Shown piece after piece: positions 16,406-25,543 of a stretch of 64,000 nucleotides of DNA. The position numbers and the translations under genes were made by a program. Origin of the DNA: Streptomyces aurantiacus (GTDB lineage: Bacteria; Actinomycetota; Actinomycetes; Streptomycetales; Streptomycetaceae); contig NZ_CP114283.1 in assembly GCF_027107535.1 (NCBI RefSeq), positions 186,001 to 250,000 of the forward strand. The letters are read 5' to 3'. Under the pieces are notes generated by a model. That model was not told the DNA's origin. It saw nothing but the letters and a program-made list of their open reading frames with translations, and made no database searches. Within the stretch, counting starts at the first letter, position 1, and the number at the start of each line of letters is the position of its first letter.

Positions 16406-17881
16406 ATGCCCGATGCGGATGGGCTAGAGGCGGTAGTAGCACCACGTGCCTCAGCGTTGATGGACTCGCTTCGTGCCTTCGGCTACGACATGGCTACTGC
16501 GCTTGCTGATCTCGTTGACAACAGTCTTTCAGCCTCGGCTCGCGAAGTACGTGTGGAATTCTGCACCGATGAGGGTGCTGCCTGGGTTGCAGTGGTCGAC
16601 GACGGCGATGGTATGAGCGAGAGAGAGCTTCATGAAGCTGTCCGCTTCGGTGGGAGCGGGCCGACGATGGAGCGGAGAATTGGCGATCTTGGGCGTTTCG
16701 GCCTTGGGCTGAAGACGGCGTCTCTGTCCCAGTGTCGTGTGCTCACCGTCCTGTCCCGCACGCCCCAAGGTCTCGTGTGTCGAACATGGGACATCGACCT
16801 GGTCCGTGCTGCTGACGACTGGCGAGTCCGTGTTGTGGCCGACGAAGAAGCCGTTGGTATCGCGCACAAGATCGGCTTCGAGGGGGCAGGCACGATGGTC
16901 CTGTGGAGGCGACTCGATCACGCGGGTGAGGGCGCAGCTCTGGCTCGGAAACTGGGGCAAAGCCGTAGCCGGCTGAGGATGTGGTTTCACCGCTACATCG
17001 CGCGTGGCAGGCTCCGCCTCACAGTGGGTGGTCACGTGTTGGCGCCGTGGGACCCGTTTTGCCGCCAGCACATGGCGACGCAGGACTTGGGAACGGAGCG
17101 ACTGGAGGCCGGCGGGCAGGTTCAGGTAATTCCATATGTCCTGCCCCACCCGTCCCGGCTGAGCGAGGCCGAGATCAAAGACAGTGCGGGACCGCGTGGT
17201 TGGAACGCACAGCAGGGCTTTTACGTTTACCGCGGGGACAGGATGGTCTCCGCTGGCGGTTGGCTCGGACTGCCTGACATGGTGATCGCGCCGCAGACTC
17301 GCTTGGCGAGAATCGAGATCTCCATGGATCCCGCTTCGGATCACCTTTGGCAGGTGGACGTACGCAAGTCCCGGGTACACCCGCCTGCCGGTCTCGAGGA
17401 GGATCTCACGCGACTCGCCGCGGCTGCCCGTGAGGCATCGGTGGCCGTTTTTCGTCGTAGGGCCACAATTACGGCCGGACGACAGGGACGTGATCGTGAG
17501 CTCACGTTCGGGTGGATTCAGGAACGCAGGCACGGCACGTCCCGGTACCTGGTTAATCGTCAGCATCCTGTTGTACAAGCAGCTCTGACCGCGGGTCCAA
17601 GTGCTCATGTCGAAGCCCTCCTCCGCATGGTGGAGCGAACTGTCCCGGTTGGCGTGATTGCTATCGAGGCTGAGAACAACTTGGGCCGCATGCCCCACGC
17701 GGCGCTAGAAGGCGTGGAGGAGGCCGAAGCAAGGGCAGACCTAGTGGTGATGCTTGCGGCTCTGCCCGATGATGCCCAAGCTCGGGCAGCTGTCGTTCGC
17801 GCCCTGAAGTCTGTGGAGCCGTTTAACCGATTCCCCGACATGGTCACAGAGATCGTCCGTCAGATGAACCCGGGAGTATGA
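16406..17881 (+). CDS. MutL/MORC-like GHKL ATPase of a Mza-type defence cluster
   Basis: A 491-residue GHKL-fold ATPase. The Bergerat motifs are clear: motif I ALADLVDNSLS (Asn/Asp), motif II VVDDGDGMSE (DxGxG) and motif III GRFGLGLKTASLSQ. This is the fold of MutL, Hsp90 and MORC proteins. The C-terminal region is unassigned. Such ATPases associate with Z1 helicases and DNA methylases in restriction-like systems, and this gene with the next four reproduces the Mza composition (MutL, Z1, DUF4420, AIPR, methyltransferase). The ATG has GGGGGA 6 nt upstream. Its stop overlaps the Z1 gene start (ATGA). Likely role: an ATP-gated switch controlling effector action on foreign DNA; this is inferred. 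Confidence 0.85.
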   Translation: MPDADGLEAVVAPRASALMDSLRAFGYDMATALADLVDNSLSASAREVRVEFCTDEGAAWVAVVDDGDGMSERELHEAVRFGGSGPTMERRIGDLGRFGLGLKTASLSQCRVLTVLSRTPQGLVCRTWDIDLVRAADDWRVRVVADEEAVGIAHKIGFEGAGTMVLWRRLDHAGEGAALARKLGQSRSRLRMWFHRYIARGRLRLTVGGHVLAPWDPFCRQHMATQDLGTERLEAGGQVQVIPYVLPHPSRLSEAEIKDSAGPRGWNAQQGFYVYRGDRMVSAGGWLGLPDMVIAPQTRLARIEISMDPASDHLWQVDVRKSRVHPPAGLEEDLTRLAAAAREASVAVFRRRATITAGRQGRDRELTFGWIQERRHGTSRYLVNRQHPVVQAALTAGPSAHVEALLRMVERTVPVGVIAIEAENNLGRMPHAALEGVEEAEARADLVVMLAALPDDAQARAAVVRALKSVEPFNRFPDMVTEIVRQMNPGV

Positions 17882-20715
17882 CGTTGAGTATCGATCCGCT
17901 GACCCTCGCTCTCCGCATGGCCGAGGCGATGCTGCTGGAGACGGAGAAGTCGAACCGTACGCCGGAAACGCTCAGGGGCATCGCGGAGACAGTCCGCACC
18001 ATGCTGGCCGCGACAGGGAAGGACGTGTCCTCGGATCGGATCGCCCGGAAGTTGGAGGCTCGATTCGACGTTTGGGTGCCACCTGCGGTGCATATTGAGG
18101 ATCCGTACGATCATCAGCCCTGGCTGTCGGACCGTCAAGAAAAAATTGAGTGGGCATACTGGGATCGGTACAAGACATGGCTCACGCATCGTTCGGGATG
18201 GAAGCCACCCACGGTGGAGGCGCTCAGCGATTCCACGAATACGGTGCTCTCTTTGCTTGAGAGTCCTGAGCGTCAGGGCGAATGGTCGGTGAAAGGCCTC
18301 ACCTACGGACAGGTGCAGTCGGGCAAGACGGCCAACTACACCGGCCTCATCTGCAAGGCCGTTGATGCTGGCTACCAGGTTGTAGTCGTCCTCACCGGCG
18401 CTCACGAGAGTCTACGTCACCAGACTCAGGCCCGGTTGGACCTGGAGTTCCTCGGCTTCAACAGTCGTTTCACGCGCCAACAGACTGACGACTCGACCTA
18501 TATCGGAGTCGGGAATCTGAGTATGAAGAATCCGCCGCTGTGCCTGTCGATTACGACGCGGGACAAGGACTTCAGCGCGAGCGTCTTCGAGAGCACGCCC
18601 GTGGATCCGCGTAGGGTGCGCCTTCTGGCCGTCGTGAAGAAGAACGCCCGTATCCTGGAAAACCTGAGGGACTGGCTGGGGAACTTCACGGCCACGCAGG
18701 ACGATGGCCGCCGAATCATCAGGGACCTTCCGCTTCTTCTGATCGACGACGAAGCCGACTATGCTTCGGTGGACACCCGCAAGCCGCGGCGTGGAAAGAA
18801 CGCCAGCGACTCGGAGCACGATCCGACTCGTATTAACCAGTGTATTCGTGACCTGTTGAACCTCTTCGAGAAGCGAGCGTATGTCGGCTACACGGCAACG
18901 CCCTTTGCGAACATCTTCATAGACGACCGGACCGATCACCCTGACTATCGGGATGATCTCTTTCCGCGCAATTTCATGGTGGCTCTACGCCCACCGACCA
19001 ACTACTGCGGACCCGAGGTCGTATTCGGGCTAGACGACGCGTCTGCAGACGTCATCCGTGAGCCGCTTCCCGTCATCAGAGCGGTGGCCGACGAGGCCCT
19101 GTGGGTACCTGACGGTCACGGCAAAGAGCATCTGCCCCACCGGCTGCTTCCCAATTCGTTGCGGCAGGCGCTGGATTCGTTCGTGCTGGCTACAGCGGTA
19201 CGCAAGGCCCGTACCGAGTATTTGGGAAGCCGATCCGGCCACAACACGATGCTTGTGCATGTCACCCGGTATAAAGCGGTCCAGTTCGCGGTGGCCCGGC
19301 AGCTGACGGACCATTTCACAGGAATGGAGAACCTTTGGGGAGACCGAGGGGCTGCTGGAGCTGCACTTCGGTTGCGCCTACGGGAGTTGTGGGAAAATGA
19401 CTTCGTTCCGACATACACGGAGCTCTCCGAGCGCAGTGACCTTCCCGGACTGGTGGGAGAGTCGGTCACCTGGGAGCAGGTCGAGTCGTTGATCGCGGGC
19501 GTTCTCTCCGAATGTGCCGCTGGGGTGAAGACCATCAACGGTGATGCCGCGGACGTCTTGGAGTACGAAGCGAGCACGCCAGCGACCGTGATTGCGGTCG
19601 GCGGTGACAAGCTCTCCAGGGGCTTGACCTTGGAGGGACTAACGGTTTCCTACTACCTCAGGACGTCTAAGACCTACGACACGCTCATGCAGATGGGGCG
19701 CTGGTTCGGCTACCGGCCCGGCTATCTGGACGTCACTCGGCTGTACACCACCAAGGAGCTGGTGGACTCCTATGTCCACGTGACACGGGCCAGCCGCGAA
19801 CTGATGGACCTTGTGTCCTACCTGGCTGAGACCGGCCGCACGCCGGAGGACGTCGGGATGCGTGTTCAGGACGGCTACGAGCACCTGCAGGTCACCGCAG
19901 CGGCCAAGATGCGCAATTCCACCTCAGTGTCTCTGTGTTCCTCCGGGCAGCGGCCTGAGACTCTCTACATGCGCACCAACGAGCAGGCTCTGCGCGACAA
20001 CCATGCGCGCTTGGAGAGGCTGGTGGCCGCGGTTGAGGGCTGCGACGAGGTGCCTCCACCGTTGCGACGCGGTGCGCAAGGCTTCTTCCGCCAAAACGTG
20101 CCTGCCTCGGCTGTGGTGCAATTTCTTGATGGATTTGCTGCTTCGCCCCGCACCCTGCAGGCCAACCCGCAGACGCTCGTCGACTACATCTCTCAGCAGA
20201 ACAGCCGCGGTGAGTTGACTAGGTGGACCGTCGCGGTAACGACAGGCAATGCGTCGCGCACATTTACGCTCGACGGCCGAGAACTGCGCATGGTGAAGCG
20301 CAAGTTGGCTGGTCTACAGGAGACCATCTCTGCAGGCACCGACTACCAGGTGGGTGTGCTGGTGAGCCCGGTCCATGAAGCTATTGGCTTGCCAGCTGAG
20401 GCCTACCAGCAACGGGCGATCGGGCCGGGGGGCCCGGAAGTGGCGGGCGTTAAGGCCTCCTCGAGGGCGAGTGGCCATACGATTCGTAGCCGTAGAGATC
20501 CGGGCGAGGGTCTTCTTCTCGTCTATCCAGTGGACCCGGGCGACCAGGTCGACGAAGTTCGGCCCAAGGGACTTCCCCTCGTCGGCTATGCGCTGTCCCT
20601 ACCGGTCTCCACCACTGCACGCCCGAAGCGCTACCGGGTCAACGACATCTATCTGCGGGAGCTGCAGAGGATGCTTTCCGGAGCGGGCGAGGACCCCGAG
20701 GAGGGCGAAGAGTGA
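17878..20715 (+). CDS. Z1-domain superfamily II helicase-like ATPase
   Basis: A 945-residue protein with SF2-type ATPase motifs: Walker A GQVQSGKTANYTG (about residues 145-157), Walker B LLLIDDEADYASV, motif III VGYTATPFANIF and a C-terminal helicase block with GGDKLSRGLTLEG and QMGRWFGYRPGY, the hallmark of Z1 proteins. It probably translocates on or remodels DNA with the MutL-like ATPase. It overlaps its neighbours by 4 nt on both sides (ATGA at 17878, GTGA at 20712), so three proteins are made from one coupled unit. Confidence 0.9.
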   Translation: MTLSIDPLTLALRMAEAMLLETEKSNRTPETLRGIAETVRTMLAATGKDVSSDRIARKLEARFDVWVPPAVHIEDPYDHQPWLSDRQEKIEWAYWDRYKTWLTHRSGWKPPTVEALSDSTNTVLSLLESPERQGEWSVKGLTYGQVQSGKTANYTGLICKAVDAGYQVVVVLTGAHESLRHQTQARLDLEFLGFNSRFTRQQTDDSTYIGVGNLSMKNPPLCLSITTRDKDFSASVFESTPVDPRRVRLLAVVKKNARILENLRDWLGNFTATQDDGRRIIRDLPLLLIDDEADYASVDTRKPRRGKNASDSEHDPTRINQCIRDLLNLFEKRAYVGYTATPFANIFIDDRTDHPDYRDDLFPRNFMVALRPPTNYCGPEVVFGLDDASADVIREPLPVIRAVADEALWVPDGHGKEHLPHRLLPNSLRQALDSFVLATAVRKARTEYLGSRSGHNTMLVHVTRYKAVQFAVARQLTDHFTGMENLWGDRGAAGAALRLRLRELWENDFVPTYTELSERSDLPGLVGESVTWEQVESLIAGVLSECAAGVKTINGDAADVLEYEASTPATVIAVGGDKLSRGLTLEGLTVSYYLRTSKTYDTLMQMGRWFGYRPGYLDVTRLYTTKELVDSYVHVTRASRELMDLVSYLAETGRTPEDVGMRVQDGYEHLQVTAAAKMRNSTSVSLCSSGQRPETLYMRTNEQALRDNHARLERLVAAVEGCDEVPPPLRRGAQGFFRQNVPASAVVQFLDGFAASPRTLQANPQTLVDYISQQNSRGELTRWTVAVTTGNASRTFTLDGRELRMVKRKLAGLQETISAGTDYQVGVLVSPVHEAIGLPAEAYQQRAIGPGGPEVAGVKASSRASGHTIRSRRDPGEGLLLVYPVDPGDQVDEVRPKGLPLVGYALSLPVSTTARPKRYRVNDIYLRELQRMLSGAGEDPEEGEE

Positions 20716-21722
20716 CGCGGGTGACCCCCCAAGAGGTGGCCGAGTCGTTCGCCGCCATCGAGCGAGCCCGTGCCGCGTCCCACGGCAGCTCACGGCGCCG
20801 ACTGCTGCCCGACAATCCTCTCGACGTCTTCCTCGAAGTGCGGTTTCCCGGTCGGGAACGTGCCCTCGTGATCGCGAGCGGCGAGCGGCTGGAGAACCGG
20901 CAGCTCGTCATGGCCAATGGTCTCACCTGCTCATTTCGGGAGGGACACGTGGAAGTCGTGGCGCAGCCGACCACGGACACCCACATCTTCTGCACCCTGC
21001 TGGCAGACCTTGTCGATCACCTCGAGCGCACGTCCGTCGCGCCGGCGGCTGCAGTGGTGCGCAGGATTGCCTCCTGGCAGCGGGTGCTGGGCCGGGGGCT
21101 GGGAGGGATGCTGAAGCCTGAAGCCAGGATCGGTCTCTTCGGCGAATTGTTGGTCCTGCGGGACCTTGTGCTGCCTGCCTGTGGCGGGGACGCCGTGTCG
21201 AGATGGCTGGGGCCGGCGGGTGGCGTGCGGGATTTCGCATGGGGGGCTTGGGGCCTGGAGGTCAAGACAGGGTCCAAGGACCGCGGCAACAACCGCTTGC
21301 GGTGCCGCATTCATGGAGAGGAGCAGCTGGACGAGGGCTCACTCGATTTCCTGGCGCTCGTGCATCAGCAACTGCGCAGCGATCAGGCAGGGTCGAGTCT
21401 GTGCGATCTCGTCGACGAGCTGCGAGCCCACCCCAGCGTTGACGGGCAGGGGGCGGTACTGGAGAACTGCCTGGTCGAGGCCGGATGGTTTGACGTGCAT
21501 CGCAGTCACTACGAGGGCGAGCGATGGCAGTTGGATGCACGCCGGTGCTACCGGGTCACTGCAGACTTCCCGCGGCTTGTGCCCAACTTGCTGCCCAAGG
21601 GCATAGCCAACTTGTCGTACGATCTGGACCTTGGTGCCTGCGGGCAGGCCTTGGTCGGGGAGGCTCAGGTTCTGGCTGTGCTGGGTGCCGGTGTGCGCCA
21701 CCCTGGGGAGGGGGACGGTTGA
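20712..21722 (+). CDS. PD-(D/E)XK motif protein (DUF4420)
   Basis: A 336-residue protein of the PD-(D/E)XK/DUF4420 type found next to Z1 proteins. The nuclease-fold signature is visible as GLFGELLVLRDLVL (conserved Glu) followed by GVRDFAWGAWGLEVKTGS, where Asp and the ExK pair (LEVKT) would form the metal site. It is therefore the best candidate for the DNA-cutting subunit of the cluster. It begins with GTG overlapping the Z1 stop and ends in TTGA, overlapping the AIPR start. Confidence 0.85.
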   Translation: MTRVTPQEVAESFAAIERARAASHGSSRRRLLPDNPLDVFLEVRFPGRERALVIASGERLENRQLVMANGLTCSFREGHVEVVAQPTTDTHIFCTLLADLVDHLERTSVAPAAAVVRRIASWQRVLGRGLGGMLKPEARIGLFGELLVLRDLVLPACGGDAVSRWLGPAGGVRDFAWGAWGLEVKTGSKDRGNNRLRCRIHGEEQLDEGSLDFLALVHQQLRSDQAGSSLCDLVDELRAHPSVDGQGAVLENCLVEAGWFDVHRSHYEGERWQLDARRCYRVTADFPRLVPNLLPKGIANLSYDLDLGACGQALVGEAQVLAVLGAGVRHPGEGDG

Positions 21723-23446
21723 GCGAGGACGAGCTCACGGAGTTCGCGGAGTATCTCTATGAGGACGCGCGAGCGCGCACGGATTCTCCCGTGGGCACGA
21801 GGTTTAACGGTGCTTTTGTCGATGTCTTCCGCGAATATCTTGTCGAGGACGGCGTCTTGGAGGACGTCGAGCCCTGCTATTGCCGTAAGCAGCTCGGCCG
21901 TAGCACGGCTGAGGTATACGGGTATGCGCTAAATGATGGCGGATCGGTCCTTGACATCGTCACGGCGGAGCATGGCTGGAAGGCACAGACGATTCATAAG
22001 GCTGATGTCCAGCGTGCCTTGCGCCGGGCTCAGGCCTTCGTAGAGAAGTGCCGGAAGGGCCTCCATCTTGAGATGGATGAGACCGACTCCGCCTATTCGA
22101 TGGCGCAGAGCATTCATGATGCTTGGGAAGGCGTTAACCGCGTACGTATCTTCCTATTTACCGACGCTCGGCTCACCGTTGAGTCGATGCCTCCGGGTGA
22201 GATGGAAGGTTTGCGGTGCACCTACGAGTTGTGGGACATCGTCCGTCTGCACCGGTTGGCTTCGTCGGGGCGGCGTGAGGAAGAGACCGTTATCGAGCTT
22301 GCCGAACCTCTCCCATGCCTGAATGCGCCGGGCGACCCGGACTTCGACTGCCTCCTGACCGTCTTGCCGGGCCAACTCCTCGCTGAGCTCTACAAGGAGC
22401 ACGGTGGTCGTCTGCTCCAGCGCAACGTCCGCGCGTATCTTCAAGCCCGTGGCAAGGTGAACAAAGGAATCAGCGAAACAGTGCGTCAGGAGCCGGGACG
22501 CTTCCTTGCATATAACAATGGCGTGTCCGCTACCGTGACCACGGCGGACACGACTGTGATGCCGGACGGCGGAGTGGTATTGACCCGGCTTGTCGACCTG
22601 CAGATCGTCAACGGTGGGCAGACCACCGCTTCCCTTCACCACATGATGCAGAAAGGCGTCGACCTTTCTCAGGTGAGGGTGCCTGCGAAAATCACCGTTG
22701 TTCGACAGGAGATGCTGGACGAGCTCGTCCCGAACATCTCCCGCTTCGCCAACTCTCAAAACGCGATCAAGGAAGCGGACCTCCAAGCCAACAGCCCGTA
22801 CCACCGCAGGCTGCAGGCACTGTCACGGTCGATCTGGGCACCCGCCCCAGAGGGCAGCACGCGTCAGACTCGCTGGTACTACGAGCGTGTCCGCGGGCAG
22901 TACCAAGTGGACCTGAGCGCCTTGGAGAAGCAGGCTGACAAGACGAAGTTCACGCGTGAGTACCCGCTGACTAAGAAGTTCAGCAAGACCGATGTGGCCA
23001 AGTACGACCTCACCTACATGGGACGCCCACACGACGTGTGTTTGGGTGCGGAGAAGTGCTTTCGAGTTTGGACGACGGACGTCGTCGACGCTTTCGAGGG
23101 CTCTCCAGACGCAGGTCATTTCAAGCACGTGGTGGCCAAGCGCATTCTCTTTGAGTACACCCGCAAGACGATCCAGAAATTGAGACTGGGCGGCTACTTG
23201 GGACCGACCACTGCCTACGCAGTGGCGCTCCTGATAGACCGGTACGGCGACGAGGTTGATCTAGACACTGTCTGGCGCGCTCAGGCTCTCCCCCAGTGGA
23301 TCGACGACCTTGTGCCTGAACTGGCGGTCGACGTCGTGCGGCCGCTGCTGGTCGCGGCCCCGGGCTCGGGAAACGTCACGGAGTGGTGCAAGAAGTCCCA
23401 GTGTTGGGAAGCCGTTCGCGCGGTGGACTGGGGTCCACGCACCTGA
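21719..23446 (+). CDS. AIPR family (abortive infection phage resistance) protein
   Basis: About 575 residues. The start is the TTG at 21719 (TTGAGCGAGG), which overlaps the preceding stop and has GGGGAGGGGG just upstream; longer frames to 21524 run back over the previous gene. AIPR motifs are NVRAYLQARGKVNKGI, FLAYNNGVSATV, LVDLQIVNGGQTTASL and FANSQNAIKEADL. The family is tied to phage resistance; a nuclease-like or effector role is assumed but not shown. About 150 nt separate it from the methyltransferase gene. Confidence 0.88.
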   Translation: MSEDELTEFAEYLYEDARARTDSPVGTRFNGAFVDVFREYLVEDGVLEDVEPCYCRKQLGRSTAEVYGYALNDGGSVLDIVTAEHGWKAQTIHKADVQRALRRAQAFVEKCRKGLHLEMDETDSAYSMAQSIHDAWEGVNRVRIFLFTDARLTVESMPPGEMEGLRCTYELWDIVRLHRLASSGRREEETVIELAEPLPCLNAPGDPDFDCLLTVLPGQLLAELYKEHGGRLLQRNVRAYLQARGKVNKGISETVRQEPGRFLAYNNGVSATVTTADTTVMPDGGVVLTRLVDLQIVNGGQTTASLHHMMQKGVDLSQVRVPAKITVVRQEMLDELVPNISRFANSQNAIKEADLQANSPYHRRLQALSRSIWAPAPEGSTRQTRWYYERVRGQYQVDLSALEKQADKTKFTREYPLTKKFSKTDVAKYDLTYMGRPHDVCLGAEKCFRVWTTDVVDAFEGSPDAGHFKHVVAKRILFEYTRKTIQKLRLGGYLGPTTAYAVALLIDRYGDEVDLDTVWRAQALPQWIDDLVPELAVDVVRPLLVAAPGSGNVTEWCKKSQCWEAVRAVDWGPRT

Positions 23447-23595
23447 CGGGCCGCCAGCAGGAGAGCCGAGTGGGGCGCCATTTCCGTTCCAGCACCGACG
23501 GAAGGCCCCAGGTCAGGAAGTCGGGAGACCTTGCCTGACTGGGTGGATGTATGGTCTCCTGGTGCTCGTTGTTGTCATTAAACGGAGGTTGGACA

Positions 23596-25458
23596 GTGGG
23601 GGGTCACTACGGTGTGCCTCTCGAGCGGAGTGACTATCTCAAGCTCGATCCGCACGAGAACAGCTGTACACCGGAGACCTTCACGAACTGGCTTGCGGAG
23701 CACGGCGACCACCGGCCGCTGGCCGTTGACCTTTTCTCCGGTGCTGGCGGCCTTAGTCTTGGCCTCAAGCAGGCTGGCTGGCAGGTAGCGGCGGCCGTCG
23801 ATGCTGACGAACGCGCCCTAGAGACTCATGCTGCCAATTTCCCTGGTCTGAGCCTCCACTTGGACTTGGGTAACCCGGGGCACCGGGAGCGGCTGGTCGA
23901 GTTGTTGCGGCCGGCGGGTATCGACCTCGTTGCTGGTGGACCTCCGTGTCAGCCGTTCAGCAGAGCGGGACGTAGCAAGATTCGTAGCCTTGTGCAGAGG
24001 CATGGCAGGGATCCTCACGACCGGCGCAAGGAACTGTGGGTCGCGTACCTCGACATCGTACTGGCGCTCAAGCCACGGGCTGTCCTGATGGAGAACGTCC
24101 CAGATATGGGACTCGGGGACGACTTCTTTGTTACGCGCACGATCGAGGACAAACTGCAGCAAGAAGGCTACGTCACCCAGGTTCGTCTCGTCGACGCTTG
24201 GACATACGGAGTGCCGCAACACCGTAAACGTCTCATCCTCCTGGCGCGCAACGATTTCGATCGGATCGAGTGGCCGGATGCGGTGAAGAAGCGGACTTCA
24301 CTACGAGATGCCATAGGCGATCTTCCGGCCATCGGTGCTGGAGAAATCGGTGGCCGTGCCCTCGCTTACATCGAGCCAGGTGGCCTGCCGACCTTCGCGC
24401 AACAGATGCGAGAGCAGGCACATCGGGGGATCGTGCATGACCACATGACACGGCATGTTCGCCCTGACGACCGGGAAATTTTCGAGGGTATGACCTCTCG
24501 TACCCTGTACCGGGACATCCCTGAACATCTGCGGCGTTACGGCACCGAACATTTCAAGGACAAGTACAAGAGGCTCGACTGGGACGACCTTAGTCGGACT
24601 ATCACTGCGCATATCGCCAAGGACGGATACGGGTTCATCCACCCGGAGCAGCATCGGACTCTCTCAGTACGGGAGGCTGCGCGTATCCAGACCTTCCCCG
24701 ACTGGTTCCGCTTCGCGGGAGTACGTAGTGATGCCTTCAGACAGATCGGTAATGCTGTGCCGCCGATGCTCGGGCAGGCTGCAGCAGAAGCCCTGCGCCC
24801 GCTGCCGGGGACTGCGTCGGATGCTCCGTTGAGAGCTCATTGGCTCGATGCGCGCGAGGATCTGACGGTGTGGGCGGAAAAGCAGCGTGCCGGTGAAGCT
24901 TGGTTCCATTTCCCAGGAAACGAGATGGGTCCCGTCCAAGCTGCAGTGGCGGCTGCCCTTTCTTCTTCGAAGCTGCCTGATGCAGCACTGGCCAACGCAA
25001 TGAATCTAGTTGAGGGCGAGAAGACTCTCAGGCGGTCAACGTTCGCGAAACTCCTTGGCCTCGCTCTTACGGACAGACTTGTTATTTCTCTCGAGCGGCT
25101 GCGGCCACTAGTGGGTAAGTCCGTCGTCTGGCGGGAACCTCTAGAGGTACCCGAGAGAGTTGGCTTCAAGGGGGCCGAGACGTCCTTGTATCGACTCCTG
25201 CTGGGGGAAGATCTTCTCCTCGTTGGACAAGGGCAGCTCCGCGTAGCTGCTCGTGTCAACGGCAGCAAGGCCGACCGGTCCAACCGACTCAGTGATGGCC
25301 GTGTAGACCTGGCGAGGCTGATAGGAGCGGGTGAGGAGGCGCCCTTGCGAATGGCTGGCATACGGCGGATCGGCATGACCGTCTGTCGTGAGAGTGAGCC
25401 CTACTGCACTGACTGTCCTCTCCGACCTCATTGCGTCCAGAAGGCTAACACTTTCTAG
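23596..25458 (+). CDS. C5-cytosine DNA methyltransferase with C-terminal endonuclease III-like Cys cluster
   Basis: The GTG at 23596 is chosen because GGAGG lies 7 nt upstream; this gives 620 residues. Motif I is DLFSGAGGLSLG, motif IV GGPPCQPFS with catalytic Cys118, motif VI MENVPD, motif VIII QHRKRLILL and motif X QIGNAVPP. It methylates cytosine in an unknown site and probably marks host DNA as self for the neighbouring nuclease/ATPase genes. The unusual part is residues ~410-620: after the methylase fold come ~200 extra residues ending in Cys597, Cys604, Cys607 and Cys613 (C-X6-C-X2-C-X5-C), the exact spacing of the [4Fe-4S] loop of endonuclease III/MutY. The glycosylase catalytic Asp seems absent. 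Confidence 0.92.
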   Translation: MGGHYGVPLERSDYLKLDPHENSCTPETFTNWLAEHGDHRPLAVDLFSGAGGLSLGLKQAGWQVAAAVDADERALETHAANFPGLSLHLDLGNPGHRERLVELLRPAGIDLVAGGPPCQPFSRAGRSKIRSLVQRHGRDPHDRRKELWVAYLDIVLALKPRAVLMENVPDMGLGDDFFVTRTIEDKLQQEGYVTQVRLVDAWTYGVPQHRKRLILLARNDFDRIEWPDAVKKRTSLRDAIGDLPAIGAGEIGGRALAYIEPGGLPTFAQQMREQAHRGIVHDHMTRHVRPDDREIFEGMTSRTLYRDIPEHLRRYGTEHFKDKYKRLDWDDLSRTITAHIAKDGYGFIHPEQHRTLSVREAARIQTFPDWFRFAGVRSDAFRQIGNAVPPMLGQAAAEALRPLPGTASDAPLRAHWLDAREDLTVWAEKQRAGEAWFHFPGNEMGPVQAAVAAALSSSKLPDAALANAMNLVEGEKTLRRSTFAKLLGLALTDRLVISLERLRPLVGKSVVWREPLEVPERVGFKGAETSLYRLLLGEDLLLVGQGQLRVAARVNGSKADRSNRLSDGRVDLARLIGAGEEAPLRMAGIRRIGMTVCRESEPYCTDCPLRPHCVQKANTF

Positions 25459-25519
25459 GTTCAGGCCGGCGATCGACAGGTGTGCCGCTCGACTGCGAAC
25501 AACGGACAGGGATTGCTGA

Positions 25520-25543
25520 GGTCTGCCAGTAACCGGCAGAACC
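25520..25543. terminator. Hairpin between convergent genes
   Basis: GGTCTGCC pairs with GGCAGAACC (one bulge) around a 7-nt loop, between the methyltransferase stop and the convergent peptidase stop. Confidence 0.45.

Noticed and set aside
16406..25458. BREX, DISARM or classical type I/II restriction system
   Set aside because: No PglZ, BrxC, DrmA/DrmB or HsdR/HsdS proteins are present; the Z1, AIPR, DUF4420 and MutL-like combination fits Mza instead.
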